In this document: positions 6,008 through 14,875 of the stretch, piece after piece
Position numbering within the stretch: the stretch's first letter is position 1
Layout: the number at the start of each line of letters is the position of its first letter
From: Halococcus thailandensis JCM 13552
GTDB lineage: Archaea > Halobacteriota > Halobacteria > Halobacteriales > Halococcaceae
NCBI RefSeq assembly: GCF_000336715.1
Contig: NZ_AOMF01000166.1
Coordinates: 9,116-49,668, forward strand
Direction: 5' to 3'
DNA: 40,553 bases
Notes under the pieces: generated by a model
The model's database searches: none
What the model was told of the DNA's origin: nothing
The model's input: the letters and a program-made list of their open reading frames with translations, nothing else
Translations under genes and position numbers: made by a program

Positions 6008-7276
6008 ATGAATCCGGGCGATCGCGTCCGTCTCACGCGCGAGGGACGGACCCACGAGGGCGTTCTCATGCCCGCCACGACCGCGGAGCGCGCCGTGCTC
6101 AAACTCGACGGTGGCTACAACGTCGGTATCGACAGGGAGGGAGCCGAATTGGAAGTCGTCGAGGCGAGCGTCCACGACGTCGGCGGTGCGGACGCGAGCG
6201 AATCCTCAGAGGTAGCGTTCGACGAGGGGCTGCCGACGATCGCGCTCGTTTCGACGGGTGGCACGATCGCTTCAACCGTGGACTACCGGACTGGAGCCGT
6301 GACGGCGCGGTTCGACGCCGAGGACGTGCTCCAGGCGGTGCCCGATCTCGCGGGGCGGGCGAACTACCGCGGGCGGGTCGTGGCGAACATCCTCTCCGAG
6401 AACATGACGCCCGGCGTCTGGCAGGAGCTAGCTCAGGCGGTCCACGAGGAGATCGAGGCGGGCGCGGACGGCGTGGTCGTGATGCACGGCACGGACACGA
6501 TGCAGTTCTCGGCGAGTGCGCTCGCGTTCATGCTCGACACACCGGTGCCGGTAGTGTTCACCGGGAGTCAGCGCTCGGCCGACCGACCCTCTTCGGACAA
6601 CGTGATGAACGCCGTCTGTGCGGTAGAGGCGGCCAAAAGCGACTGCGCCGAGGTCATGGTCTGCATGCACGCGAGCGATTCCGACGACCGGTGTGCGCTC
6701 CACCAGGGAACCCGCGTGCGGAAGAACCACACCTCGCGCCGCGACGCCTTCGCAACCGTCGACGGGACACCGCTCGGTCACGTCGATTACGAGGACGGCG
6801 AGGTAAAATTCCACGAGGAGCACCGCGAGCGCGACGCAGCCGACCTCACCATCGAATCGGGTCTCGAAACCGACGTCGAACTGGTGAAGTTCACGCCCGG
6901 CACGAGCGAGCGATTTCTCGATGTGGCCGAGGGGAGTGCCGGACTCGTCCTCGAAGGCACGGGGCTGGGCCACGTCCATACCGACTGGATCCCGCGAATC
7001 GAGGAACTGATTGATGAGGGGACGACGGTCGTGATGACGAGTCAGTGTCTCTCGGGACGGGTCTGTGACCGGGTCTACGACACCGGGCGCGACCTGCTCG
7101 ATGTGGGCGTCATCGAGGCCGAGGACACCCTGCCCGGCACTGCGAAGGTGAAACTGATGTGGGCGCTGGCGAACGAGGACGATATCGCCGGGGCGATGGG
7201 CACGTCGCTGGCCGGCGAGTGCACCGAGCGATCGGTACCCGCCGAGAGTCTGGTCGACGGGGGTCGTGCGCAGTGA
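6008..7276 (+). CDS. gatD: Glutamyl-tRNA(Gln) amidotransferase subunit D
   Basis: A 422-residue archaeal GatD. It releases ammonia from asparagine or glutamine for GatE, which converts Glu-tRNA(Gln) to Gln-tRNA(Gln). Residues 1-55 form the small GatD-specific barrel (MNPGDRVRLTREGRTHEGVL). The L-asparaginase-like domain follows: STGGTIAST (82-90, nucleophilic Thr) and MHGTDTM (159-165, Thr and Asp), then the GTGLGHVHTDW region. The length is normal. The frame is open upstream to 5783, but the ATG at 6008 gives the conserved start. The partner gatE is not in the window. A GNAT gene overlaps its stop by 4 bp. Confidence 0.95.
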   Translation: MNPGDRVRLTREGRTHEGVLMPATTAERAVLKLDGGYNVGIDREGAELEVVEASVHDVGGADASESSEVAFDEGLPTIALVSTGGTIASTVDYRTGAVTARFDAEDVLQAVPDLAGRANYRGRVVANILSENMTPGVWQELAQAVHEEIEAGADGVVVMHGTDTMQFSASALAFMLDTPVPVVFTGSQRSADRPSSDNVMNAVCAVEAAKSDCAEVMVCMHASDSDDRCALHQGTRVRKNHTSRRDAFATVDGTPLGHVDYEDGEVKFHEEHRERDAADLTIESGLETDVELVKFTPGTSERFLDVAEGSAGLVLEGTGLGHVHTDWIPRIEELIDEGTTVVMTSQCLSGRVCDRVYDTGRDLLDVGVIEAEDTLPGTAKVKLMWALANEDDIAGAMGTSLAGECTERSVPAESLVDGGRAQ

Positions 7277-8193
7277 GTACGGGCATCCACATCCGACAGG
7301 CACGCCGAGAGGACTATGAGGCGGTCGTGGAATTCACTCGCGGGACGTGGGCCGATCGCGAAGCGAGCGATTACATCCCGGACGTCTATCACGAGTGGGT
7401 CGCGAGCGACGGCGATCACCAGCGGACGTTCGTCGCCGACGCCGGCGACGACATCGCGGGCATCTGTCAGGGCGTGCTGCTCTCCGGACACGAGGCGTGG
7501 GCTCAGGGGATGCGCGTCAACCCCGACTACCGCGGCGCGGGCCTCAGCACGAAACTGAACGACGCGCTGTTCGCGTGGGCGCGCGAACATGGGGCGAGTC
7601 TCTGTCGAAATATGGTCTTCTCGTGGAACGTGGCCGGACTGGGCGGGTCGCGCGCCGCCGGGTTCGATCCACGGACGGAGTTCCGCTGGGCACATCCCAA
7701 GCCCGACTCAGAGTCGGATCACAGCGGCAGGAAATCGAGCTACGACGTCATCAACGCGCCCGACGATGCCTGGGGCTACTGGCAGCGCTCGGCGGCACGC
7801 GACGCTCTGGACGGCCTCGTACTCGATAGAAACGAGTCGTGGGCCGTCTCGGAGCTCACTCGCGAGCGCCTGCGTCAGGCGGCCGGCGAAACGCGGATGT
7901 TCACCGTGCAGGAATCCGATGGTACCCACGGAATGGCTCACCGGGTGCGCGACTACGAGCGCGAGCAGGACGGTGAACGCGAACACTGGGCCGAGTACGG
8001 CGTCGGTGCGTGGGACGAGCTCAACGCCGCACGGGCGCTATTCGACGCGATCAGCGCCGATGCCGCCGAACTGGATGCCGACCGCACGCGCGTGCTGATC
8101 CCCGAGACGCCACGGCACGTCTCTGACACTGCGGCCGCCCGCGTCGCGGTGAGTGGCGAGCCGGATTTCGTGCTCGAAGCCGATCTCTCCTGA
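7273..8193 (+). CDS. GNAT-family N-acetyltransferase
   Basis: A 306-residue protein starting at GTG 7273, which overlaps the gatD stop (GTGA) and suggests translational coupling. Residues 1-140 form a GNAT fold: IHIRQARREDYEAVVEFTRGTW at the start and the acetyl-CoA-binding loop MRVNPDYRGAGLSTKLNDALFAWAREHG (R-G-A-G variant of Q/RxxGxG/A). The C-terminal half (150-306) is less conserved and may be a second, degenerate GNAT-like lobe. The substrate is unknown. Coupling to gatD is positional and need not mean a shared pathway. Confidence 0.8.
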   Translation: MSTGIHIRQARREDYEAVVEFTRGTWADREASDYIPDVYHEWVASDGDHQRTFVADAGDDIAGICQGVLLSGHEAWAQGMRVNPDYRGAGLSTKLNDALFAWAREHGASLCRNMVFSWNVAGLGGSRAAGFDPRTEFRWAHPKPDSESDHSGRKSSYDVINAPDDAWGYWQRSAARDALDGLVLDRNESWAVSELTRERLRQAAGETRMFTVQESDGTHGMAHRVRDYEREQDGEREHWAEYGVGAWDELNAARALFDAISADAAELDADRTRVLIPETPRHVSDTAAARVAVSGEPDFVLEADLS

Positions 8194-8203
8194 ACTCGCT
8201 ACG

Positions 8204-8590
8204 CCAGTCCGCTCGCGAAACTGCCGCAAGCGAATCGCAGGCGAGCGAGCAGTCCGTCGCTTCGTTTGGCGTCTCGGCGAGCGACGCGAGCTGAGGCTCA
8301 GGAGAGCTTGCTCTCCTGGCGGATGAAGGGCGAGGCCCGCGAAGCGGCCGAGGGCTTCGGCGGTGCTGTGCGGAGAATGGAATAGCATCCGCGCGAGCGT
8401 AGCGAGTGCGGTTCGCCGTGAGTGACCGAGCGTAGCGAGGGAGCGGGCGGGAGTTTTTAGTCCAGGTTTTTGCAAGCCGAGCGGGACCGAAGGTCCCGCT
8501 GGCCGTGCGAACGGGCGGCGAAGCCGCCCGTGAGCAGACGGGGGTCAAGCGAGCGACCGGAGGGAGCGAGCGCGACCCCTCGCAGCAAAA
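8204..8590. repeat. Hairpin-rich haloarchaeal intergenic repeat in a convergent gap
   Basis: The 407-bp gap between the stops of the GNAT gene and menB has no credible gene. It is built of short palindromes: CAGGAGAG/CTCTCCTG (8299-8318), two GCGAGCGTAGCGAG-type blocks (8393-8410, 8426-8441), AGCGGGACC/GGTCCCGCT (8480-8500) and CGGGCGGC/GCCGCCCG (8512-8530). An unusual T-tract segment GAGTTTTTAGTCCAGG lies at 8451-8466. I recall similar mosaics in other haloarchaeal genomes, so it is probably a dispersed repeat. Terminator activity for either flanking gene is possible. Confidence 0.6.
8480..8530. repeat. Tandem perfect hairpins with GAA loops
   Basis: AGCGGGACC-GAA-GGTCCCGCT (8480-8500) and CGGGCGGC-GAA-GCCGCCCG (8512-8530) are two perfect stems of 9 and 8 bp sharing the same three-base loop, 11 bp apart. 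On the other strand the loop is TTC, as in the hairpin at 25932-25948. Confidence 0.8.
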
Positions 8591-8600
8591 GAGTGGGATC

Positions 8601-9488
8601 CTAGTAATACCAGGGAACGTCCTCGAACTCGGGATCGCGACCGTCCATGAACGCTTCCCGTCCTTCTTGTGCCTCGTCGGTCATGTAGGCCAAACGGGTG
8701 GCTTCGCCGGCGAAGACCTGCTGGCCGACCATGCCGTCGTCGGTGGCGTTGAAGCCGTATTTGAGCATGCGGATGGCGGTCGGCGACTTGCCGTTGATCC
8801 GGTCGGCCCAGTCCAGAGCCGTGGCTTCGAGTTCGTCGTGTGGGACCGCCTCGTTGACCATGCCCATCTCGGCGGCCTCGTCGGCGTCGTAGGTCTTCCC
8901 GAGGAAGAACACCTCGCGAGCCTTCTTCTGGCCGATCTGTTTGGCGAGATAGGCGGAGCCGAAGCCACCGTCGAAGCTCGCGACGTCGGGGTCGGTCTGG
9001 AGGAACTTCGCGTGCTCCCGGCTGGCGATGGTGAGATCACAGACGACGTGGAGGGAGTGGCCGCCGCCGACCGCCCAGCCGGGGACGACCGCGACGACGG
9101 GTTTCGGGAGGTGGCGGATCGCGCGCTGGACTTCGAGGATGTGGAGTCGGCCGGTGTTCTCGCTGTCGCCCTCGCTCCCGTCGTACTCGTAGCCGGAGCC
9201 GCCGCGGACCGACTGGTCGCCGCCCGAGCAGAACGCCCAGCCGTCGTCCTTCGGCGAGGGGCCGTTGCCGGTCAGCAGCACGCAACCGACGTCGGTCTGG
9301 CGTTTGGCGTGGTCGAGCGCCGTCGCGAGCTCGTCGACGGTTTTGGGGCGGAAGGCGTTGCGCACCGCGGGGCGATCGAAGGCGATGCGCACGGCTCCCG
9401 AGTCGGTGGCTCGATGATAGGTGATATCCGCGAAGTCGAACCGATCGATCGATCGCCAGCGGTCGGGGTCGAACAGTGCCGAAACCAT
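8601..9488 (-). CDS. menB: 1,4-dihydroxy-2-naphthoyl-CoA synthase
   Basis: A 295-residue crotonase-fold enzyme of MenB length. It closes the second ring of the menaquinone headgroup from o-succinylbenzoyl-CoA. Diagnostic stretches are NAFRPKTVDEL, the loop WAFCSGGDQSVRG, PGWAVGGGHSLHVVCDLTIAS, QTDPDVASFDGGFGSAYLAKQIG, and the C-terminus DGRDPEFEDVPWYY. It is cytoplasmic. menD and menF lie on the same strand at 13109-16212, but a complete ABC operon on the other strand sits between. A TATA-like element lies 28 bp before the start. Confidence 0.95.
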   Translation of the reverse strand: MVSALFDPDRWRSIDRFDFADITYHRATDSGAVRIAFDRPAVRNAFRPKTVDELATALDHAKRQTDVGCVLLTGNGPSPKDDGWAFCSGGDQSVRGGSGYEYDGSEGDSENTGRLHILEVQRAIRHLPKPVVAVVPGWAVGGGHSLHVVCDLTIASREHAKFLQTDPDVASFDGGFGSAYLAKQIGQKKAREVFFLGKTYDADEAAEMGMVNEAVPHDELEATALDWADRINGKSPTAIRMLKYGFNATDDGMVGQQVFAGEATRLAYMTDEAQEGREAFMDGRDPEFEDVPWYY

Positions 9489-9510
9489 ACCGGTACTGCG
9501 CCCGGATGAG

Positions 9511-9522
9511 CGAAAAACCTTG
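9511..9522 (-). promoter_or_regulatory. TATA-like element of menB
   Basis: On the minus strand AAGGTTTTTCG is centred about 28 bp before the menB ATG. A near-identical AAGGTTTTCG lies at the same distance before the METTL5-like gene (36636-36646). This suggests a common core-promoter form for leaderless transcripts here. Confidence 0.5.
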
Positions 9523-9759
9523 GTAGTCGGGCGGTGGCGGCGGTAACGTTACGTGAGCGGCCGACCGACTCGTGGCGTATCGACACTACCGGAGTTGTTC
9601 GGCAACTCGCGTTTGTGTGGCACGCATGCGCACTGGCAAGCCAAGAGACTAAGTATCCGACTCCGTGTTTTTCCAGCGCCACAGCGATACATGCACTCGA
9701 TGCATCCAGACAACCCAGAGAACCGTCCATCCAGCGCACAGGCGCTGTCGAAACGGATC

Positions 9760-9766
9760 AAGGAGG
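9760..9766 (+). promoter_or_regulatory. Strong Shine-Dalgarno site fixing the GTG start of the substrate-binding protein
   Basis: AAGGAGG ends 7 bases before the GTG at 9774. Such a full-strength site is uncommon in this window, where most first genes look leaderless. It implies a transcript with a real 5' leader for the ABC operon. A possible TATA-like ACTAAGTATCC lies at 9649-9658. Confidence 0.75.
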
Positions 9767-9773
9767 ATAGAAC

Positions 9774-10712
9774 GTGACCACACGACGCGACTTTCTCAAA
9801 TACGGCGGCGCGACGGCCGCGACGGCCGGCATGGGCGCGACCGCGGGCTGTACGGCCGTCCTCGGTGCCGACACCGATGCCGTGACGGTGAGTTCACAGC
9901 GGTTCCCGGAGGGGGTCCTGTTGAGCTACATGGCTATCGAATCCCTTCGCAAAAACACCGATCTATCCGTGATCGACGAGACCTCCCTCGGTGGGGACCC
10001 GATGAACTTCCGGGCGGTCAGAAGCGACGAGACCGATCTGTTCTGGCTGTACACCGGGACGGCGTGGGCGCTCTTCCCGCCCAAACGGGACAAGATCATC
10101 TCGAAACCGGAGAAGCTCTTTCGGAAGGTCAAGCAGTCGATGCAGCGCAACTACGGCCTGACGATGCTGAATCCGGCCCCGTTCAACAATACCTACGCCC
10201 TCATCGCCGAACCGGAATGGATAGAGAAAACGGGGGTGAAAACCATCAGCGACTTCGCAAAATACGTCAAGAACAACCAACTGAACGCGCCGGTCGTGCT
10301 CGGTATTTCGTTCTCCCAACGAGACGATGGTTGGCCGGGAATGCTCAAACGGTACGGGTTCGAGAAGGCCGCCTCGAATCTCAACACCCGTACCGCCAGT
10401 TCGTCGCTCACCTACCAGATAATCGATAGCACACGGGCTGTTATCGGGATGGGGTTCACTACCAACCCACAGCTCCGCCAGTACAACCTGAAGGTACTTG
10501 AAGACGACAAGAGCTTCTTCCCGACATACAATCCGGCACCGATCACCAACGACATCATCGAAGAGAAACCCCAGATCCGCGAACCGCTGAACGCCATCGG
10601 GCCGACGCTGACCTACGAGAAGATCGTTGATCTCAACAAGAAGGTACAGATCGAAAAGCAAGACCCCCAGAAGGTCGCGCGGCAGTACCTTCGTTCGGAG
10701 GGGTTGATATGA
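9774..10712 (+). CDS. OpuC-type osmoprotectant ABC transporter, substrate-binding lipoprotein
   Basis: A 312-residue protein. The N-terminus has a twin-arginine motif (TRRDFLKYG) and a lipobox ATAGC with the cysteine at about residue 26, so it should be Tat-exported and lipid-anchored outside the membrane. The body resembles OpuAC/OsmF-type binding proteins for betaine, choline or carnitine: TDLFWLYTGTAWALF and the NPAPFNNTYAL stretch. By hand count it has 39 Lys+Arg and 34 Asp+Glu, unusual for an exported haloarchaeal protein. It is the first gene of four joined by 4-bp overlaps. The exact ligand is inferred from the family only. Confidence 0.8.
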   Translation: MTTRRDFLKYGGATAATAGMGATAGCTAVLGADTDAVTVSSQRFPEGVLLSYMAIESLRKNTDLSVIDETSLGGDPMNFRAVRSDETDLFWLYTGTAWALFPPKRDKIISKPEKLFRKVKQSMQRNYGLTMLNPAPFNNTYALIAEPEWIEKTGVKTISDFAKYVKNNQLNAPVVLGISFSQRDDGWPGMLKRYGFEKAASNLNTRTASSSLTYQIIDSTRAVIGMGFTTNPQLRQYNLKVLEDDKSFFPTYNPAPITNDIIEEKPQIREPLNAIGPTLTYEKIVDLNKKVQIEKQDPQKVARQYLRSEGLI

Positions 10713-11422
10713 GCGGCGTCGTTTCGTTTTTCGCCTCGCTCGTCCAGTTCGCGGCCGAGAACAGCGACCGTCTGTTGCGGCTGTTCGGCGAGCACATCGT
10801 TCTCGCGGTCGAGACGCTGGTAGTCGCGTTGCCGATTGCCATCGTACTCGGGATCGCCATCAGCTACAACGAGCGCGCGGCGACGGTCGTGCTCTGGATC
10901 GCCAGCATACTGCTCACGATCCCCTCGATCGCTTTCTTCGGAATGCTCGTCCCCATCTTGGGTATCGGGACGCCGCCGGTGATCGTCGCGTTAGTGGCGT
11001 ACTCACAGCTGCCAGTCATCAGAAACACCTACCTCGGCGTCACAGGGGTCGACCCCGCTGCCATCGAGGCCGGCACGGGTCTCGGGATGAACCGGTTCGA
11101 ACGTCTCTGGCGCGTTCGCCTGCCCGTGGCGCTCCCGGTCGTGATGGCCGGGGTGAGAAACGCCGTCGTCCTGCTGGTGGGGCTTGCGGCCATCGGCGCG
11201 TTCATCGGCGGCCCCGGGCTCGGCTTTTTCATCTTCTACGGCATCAACCAGGGCAACACGGCGATGATCGTCGTCGCCACGGTGTTGGTCTCGGTGCTGG
11301 CGCTGGCCTTCGATTACCTGTTTGCCGTGACCGAACGTGGTCTCCGCCTGCGTAACGGCGAGGACCTCGAACCGACCTATACGACGCGACTGCTCGACGC
11401 AATCCGCACACAACTCCAATGA
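10709..11422 (+). CDS. OpuC-type ABC transporter permease 1
   Basis: A 237-residue membrane protein of the OpuCB/OpuCD (ProW-like) type. Hydrophobic helices run from about residue 25 to 215. The cytoplasmic coupling loop EAGTGLGMNRFERLWRVRLPVALPVVMAG (about 112-140) is the EAA motif that contacts the ATPase. The ATG overlaps the stop of the binding-protein gene (ATGA), and the stop overlaps the next ATG. With permease 2 it forms the transmembrane pathway. The C-terminal tail is short and charged. Confidence 0.85.
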   Translation: MSGVVSFFASLVQFAAENSDRLLRLFGEHIVLAVETLVVALPIAIVLGIAISYNERAATVVLWIASILLTIPSIAFFGMLVPILGIGTPPVIVALVAYSQLPVIRNTYLGVTGVDPAAIEAGTGLGMNRFERLWRVRLPVALPVVMAGVRNAVVLLVGLAAIGAFIGGPGLGFFIFYGINQGNTAMIVVATVLVSVLALAFDYLFAVTERGLRLRNGEDLEPTYTTRLLDAIRTQLQ

Positions 11423-12432
11423 TCGAGTTCGACAACGTTCACAAACAGTACAGCGACGGTACACAGGCGGTCAACGGCCTCAGCTTCGAGGTCGAGGAGG
11501 GGACGACGACGGTTCTCGTCGGTCCCTCCGGCTGCGGGAAGACGACGACGATGCAGCTGGTCAACCGCCTCGAAGAGCCGACCGAGGGGACCGTCTACTA
11601 CGACGGGACCGACATCCAGGAGCTCCCGGCGACCGAACTCCGCCGACAGATCGGCTACGTCATCCAGGATATCGGGCTGTTCGACCACATGACGATCGCC
11701 GAAAACGTCGCCACGGTGCCCGAGCTCAAGGGCTGGGACGACGACCGCACCGACGAGCGGGTCGACGAACTGCTCGATCTGATGGGGCTCCCGCCCGAGG
11801 AGTATCGGGACAGCTATCCGGGCGAGCTCTCGGGCGGCCAACAGCAGCGCGTCGGCGTCGCCCGCGCGCTCGCGGCCGGGCCCGACGTGATGCTGATGGA
11901 CGAGCCGTTCGGCGCACTTGACCCCATCACCCGCGAGAACCTCCAGGACGAGTTCCTCGACATCCAGGAGGAGATCGATACCACGATCATCTTCGTCACC
12001 CACGACATCAACGAGGCACTGAAGATGGGTGACAAGATCGCCATGATGAACGACGGCGAGCTCGTCCAGTACGACACGCCGTCGGCGATGCTCGAAGCAC
12101 CGGCGACGAAGTTCGTCGAGGACTTCATCGGGCCGGATCGCACGCTGAAACAGCTGCGCGTGCTTCAGGTCAGCGAGATCATGCGGACGGACGTGCCCAA
12201 CGAACACCGCGACGTCGTTGAGGCGTTCGACCCCGCCGACACCGTGATGGCCGACGGCGGCGAGCTCATCCCGGTCACGCCGAGCGATAGCGCACAGGTC
12301 GCGCTCTCGCGGTGTATCCAGGCCGGTGTGCGGGCGCTCCCGGTCGTCGAGGACGCCACGGTCATCGGCGTCGTCACCGAAGAGGACATCAGGAGCTATC
12401 ACGCCGACGAGATCGAGGCGGCGAGCGAATGA
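11419..12432 (+). CDS. OpuC-type ABC transporter ATP-binding protein with CBS region
   Basis: A 337-residue ATPase. Walker A is GPSGCGKT (35-42), the signature LSGGQQQR (137-144), and Walker B VMLMDEP (157-163); the switch His is in VTHDINEAL. After the nucleotide-binding domain comes a C-terminal regulatory part (about 245-330). It ends in a CBS-like stretch (RCIQAGVRALPVVEDATVIGVVTEEDI), as in OpuA/OpuC ATPases, where CBS domains sense ionic strength or nucleotides. The gene is translationally coupled on both sides by ATGA overlaps. Powering osmoprotectant uptake is the likely role. Confidence 0.9.
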   Translation: MIEFDNVHKQYSDGTQAVNGLSFEVEEGTTTVLVGPSGCGKTTTMQLVNRLEEPTEGTVYYDGTDIQELPATELRRQIGYVIQDIGLFDHMTIAENVATVPELKGWDDDRTDERVDELLDLMGLPPEEYRDSYPGELSGGQQQRVGVARALAAGPDVMLMDEPFGALDPITRENLQDEFLDIQEEIDTTIIFVTHDINEALKMGDKIAMMNDGELVQYDTPSAMLEAPATKFVEDFIGPDRTLKQLRVLQVSEIMRTDVPNEHRDVVEAFDPADTVMADGGELIPVTPSDSAQVALSRCIQAGVRALPVVEDATVIGVVTEEDIRSYHADEIEAASE

Positions 12433-13106
12433 GCGATCTCATCAGCCTGCTCGCGGAGACGTGGGCGTATCTGCTGGCGAACTCGGCTCGGTTCTTCGAG
12501 CTGCTGCGCGAGCATCTCACGCTCGTGTTCGTCTCGGAGGCACTCGCGATCATCGTCGCCGTCCCCCTGGGGATCGCTGCGACGCGCAACGATCGGGTGA
12601 ACTCGATCGTCTCCGGGTTCGGCAATGTCGCTCAGACGGTGCCGACGCTCGCGATCATCGCGCTCGCCTTCCCGATACTCGGGCTGGGCTTTCTCCCCTC
12701 GGTCGTCGGCCTGTTCGCCTACTCGCTGCTCCCGATCCTCACGAACACGATCGCGGGCATCGAGAGCGTCAGCGACAGCACCGTCGACGCCGCCCGCGGG
12801 ATGGGGATGACCGACTGGGAGATCCTCCGGAAAGTCCGCCTGCCGCTCGCCCTGCCGGTGATCTTCGCCGGTATCCGCACGAGCGTCGTTCTCAACGTCG
12901 GCTCGGCCTATCTCGCCTTCTTCATCGGCGGCGGTGGGCTCGGCGTCTGGGTCATCGGCGGCATCAAACTGTTCAGCACCACGCAGCTGCTCGCCGGCGC
13001 GATCCCGGGGGCGCTGCTGGCGATCACGCTCGACGGACTGCTCGGGCTGGCTCAGCGGCGACTCGGCACCGAGACGGCAAGCGACCGGACCGCCGCCGCG
13101 GCCTGA
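12429..13106 (+). CDS. OpuC-type ABC transporter permease 2
   Basis: A 225-residue membrane protein homologous to permease 1. It has an EAA-type loop DAARGMGMTDWEILRKVRLPLALPVIFAG and conserved helices VPTLAIIALAFPILGLGFLPSVVGLFAYSLLPIL (read in segments). The start ATG overlaps the ATPase stop. The C-terminus ASDRTAAAA is short. It ends only 2 bp from the end of menD, which is transcribed toward it, so there is no room for a separate terminator between them. Confidence 0.85.
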   Translation: MSDLISLLAETWAYLLANSARFFELLREHLTLVFVSEALAIIVAVPLGIAATRNDRVNSIVSGFGNVAQTVPTLAIIALAFPILGLGFLPSVVGLFAYSLLPILTNTIAGIESVSDSTVDAARGMGMTDWEILRKVRLPLALPVIFAGIRTSVVLNVGSAYLAFFIGGGGLGVWVIGGIKLFSTTQLLAGAIPGALLAITLDGLLGLAQRRLGTETASDRTAAAA

Positions 13107-13108
13107 GA

Positions 13109-14875
13109 TTACTCGTTGAACTCGTCGAGAACGCGTTTCTGGACGTCGTCGCGAAAGCGGTGGCTCCGTTCGGCGTCGAACGAAAGTTCGATGACCTGCG
13201 TGCCGGCGCTGTCGAGTGATGCTCGGTAGGCGTCCCGAAACGACTCGCGACCGTCGGCGCGGACGAACTCGAATCCGTACAGCTCGCCTGTGGGTGCGAA
13301 ATCGAGCCCATGAGGCGTGGCGAACTGCTCGAACACTGAATCGAACTCGGCGATCGGGAGCAGCCGGAAGATGCCGCCGCCGTCGTTGTCGAGAAGGACG
13401 ATCGTGGCGTCGACGTCACAGCGCGAGAGCGCGAGCAGCCCGTTCATGTCGTGGTAGTAGGCCACGTCGCCGACGACGACGACGAGCGGCTCGTCGGTCG
13501 CGCTGCCGGCACCCAGTCCCGAGGAGAGAATGCCGTCGATGCCGCTCGCACCGCGATTGCCCAGCACCGTGAGCCCGGCGTCGCGCGGTGCCCCGAAGCG
13601 GTCGGCGTCACGGACGGGCATCGAGTTCGAGAGGAACACCGTGGCGGGGTCGGGGGCGTCGGCGAAGACGTCTCTCAGAACCGTCCCCTCGAAGAACTGT
13701 TCGTCGCTCGCGTCGTCCACGAGTTGCCGGGAGCGTCGCTCGGCCGCAGCGAAGTGATCACGCCACTCGTCGCTCGCGCTCGTCTCGACGCGCTCGGCGA
13801 GGGTGCGCGCGAGTCGGTTCGGATCGGCGACGAGCAGGTCGCTCGCCACGAACGTCGCCTCACGCCACTCGCCGGCGGGGTCGACGACGAACTGGCGGGT
13901 TCCCGACTCGCGGACCGAACGGCGGAGATACTGGCGAAGAACTTTCGAGGTCGGCGATGCACCCACACGGATCACGACTTCCGGCGCGGGCCACGCGTCG
14001 GCATCGAGGTATGAGTCGTAACCGCCACAGACGAGGGCGTCGGCGCGGTGCGGACCGAAGCGCAGCCCCGACAGCGGATCGGCACAGATCGGGAAGCCGG
14101 TCGCCTCGGCCAGAGCAGCGATCGCCGACGCGTCGAGAGTCGTGCTCGGGCCGGCGACGACGAGGCCACGCTCGGTCGCGAGCGCGTCGGCGATCCGATC
14201 GACGGTGGAATCGTCGAGCACGGGACGACCCTGTTCGGTGTGGACGAACGGCCCGTCGCGTCCCGTCGCGCCGAGCGGCTCCGAATCGGCGATGTCGTCG
14301 GGCACGTCGCCCGATACGGGAGTGGGTTCGAGCGGTTTGCGGAACGGGACGTTCAGATGGACGGGACCGGGCGGCGTGCCGGTGCTGGCCGCGAGCGCGC
14401 GGGCGACCGTTACCCGCAGCGAGCGGAGTTTGCGACCGTTCGCCTCGGGTTCGGGCAGTTCGTGATACCAGCGGACCGCCGAGCCATACAGTTTGTTCTG
14501 ATCGATCGTCTGGTTCGCGCCGCTGTCGCGCAGTTCCGGCGGGCGGTCGGCGGTCAGCACCAGAAGCGGGACGCGCGCTTGATTCGCCTCGATGACGGCG
14601 GGATGAAAATTGGCGGTCGCGGTGCCGGACGTCGAGAGCACGGGGACGGGCTCGCCGGTGCGTTTGGCGCGCCCGAGCGCGAAAAAGCCCATCGAGCGCT
14701 CGTCGAGATGCGAGAGAACCTCGATCTCCGGATGCTCGGCGAAGGCGACCGTCAGCGGCGTCGAGCGGCTCCCCGGCGCGATACAGACCGTGGAAACGCC
14801 CTGGGCGACGAGTTCGGAAACGAAGACGTCCGCCCAGAGCGTGTTCCGGTTCGGCCAGCGCGAGTCCCGGGTCAT
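13109..14875 (-). CDS. menD: 2-succinyl-5-enolpyruvyl-6-hydroxy-3-cyclohexene-1-carboxylate synthase
   Basis: A 588-residue ThDP enzyme of MenD length. It adds succinic semialdehyde from 2-oxoglutarate to isochorismate. The N-terminal PYR domain has VCIAPGSRSTPLTVAF and SHLDERSMGFFALG. The C-terminal PP domain has the ThDP-Mg motif GDVAYYHDMNG...LLDNDGGGIF. The start ATG at 14875 overlaps the menF stop (ATGA), so the two are translated together. The frame is open much further upstream, but that region is the menF gene. It belongs to the menaquinone pathway with menF and menB. Confidence 0.95.
   Translation of the reverse strand: MTRDSRWPNRNTLWADVFVSELVAQGVSTVCIAPGSRSTPLTVAFAEHPEIEVLSHLDERSMGFFALGRAKRTGEPVPVLSTSGTATANFHPAVIEANQARVPLLVLTADRPPELRDSGANQTIDQNKLYGSAVRWYHELPEPEANGRKLRSLRVTVARALAASTGTPPGPVHLNVPFRKPLEPTPVSGDVPDDIADSEPLGATGRDGPFVHTEQGRPVLDDSTVDRIADALATERGLVVAGPSTTLDASAIAALAEATGFPICADPLSGLRFGPHRADALVCGGYDSYLDADAWPAPEVVIRVGASPTSKVLRQYLRRSVRESGTRQFVVDPAGEWREATFVASDLLVADPNRLARTLAERVETSASDEWRDHFAAAERRSRQLVDDASDEQFFEGTVLRDVFADAPDPATVFLSNSMPVRDADRFGAPRDAGLTVLGNRGASGIDGILSSGLGAGSATDEPLVVVVGDVAYYHDMNGLLALSRCDVDATIVLLDNDGGGIFRLLPIAEFDSVFEQFATPHGLDFAPTGELYGFEFVRADGRESFRDAYRASLDSAGTQVIELSFDAERSHRFRDDVQKRVLDEFNE

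Noticed and set aside
8204-8590. Reading frames in the convergent gap as genes
   Set aside because: They are in a palindromic repeat, with Arg/Ser-rich products and no family resemblance.
9543-9552. GTAACGTTAC palindrome before the ABC operon
   Set aside because: A single 10-bp palindrome without a second copy or a known regulator is too weak to call an operator.
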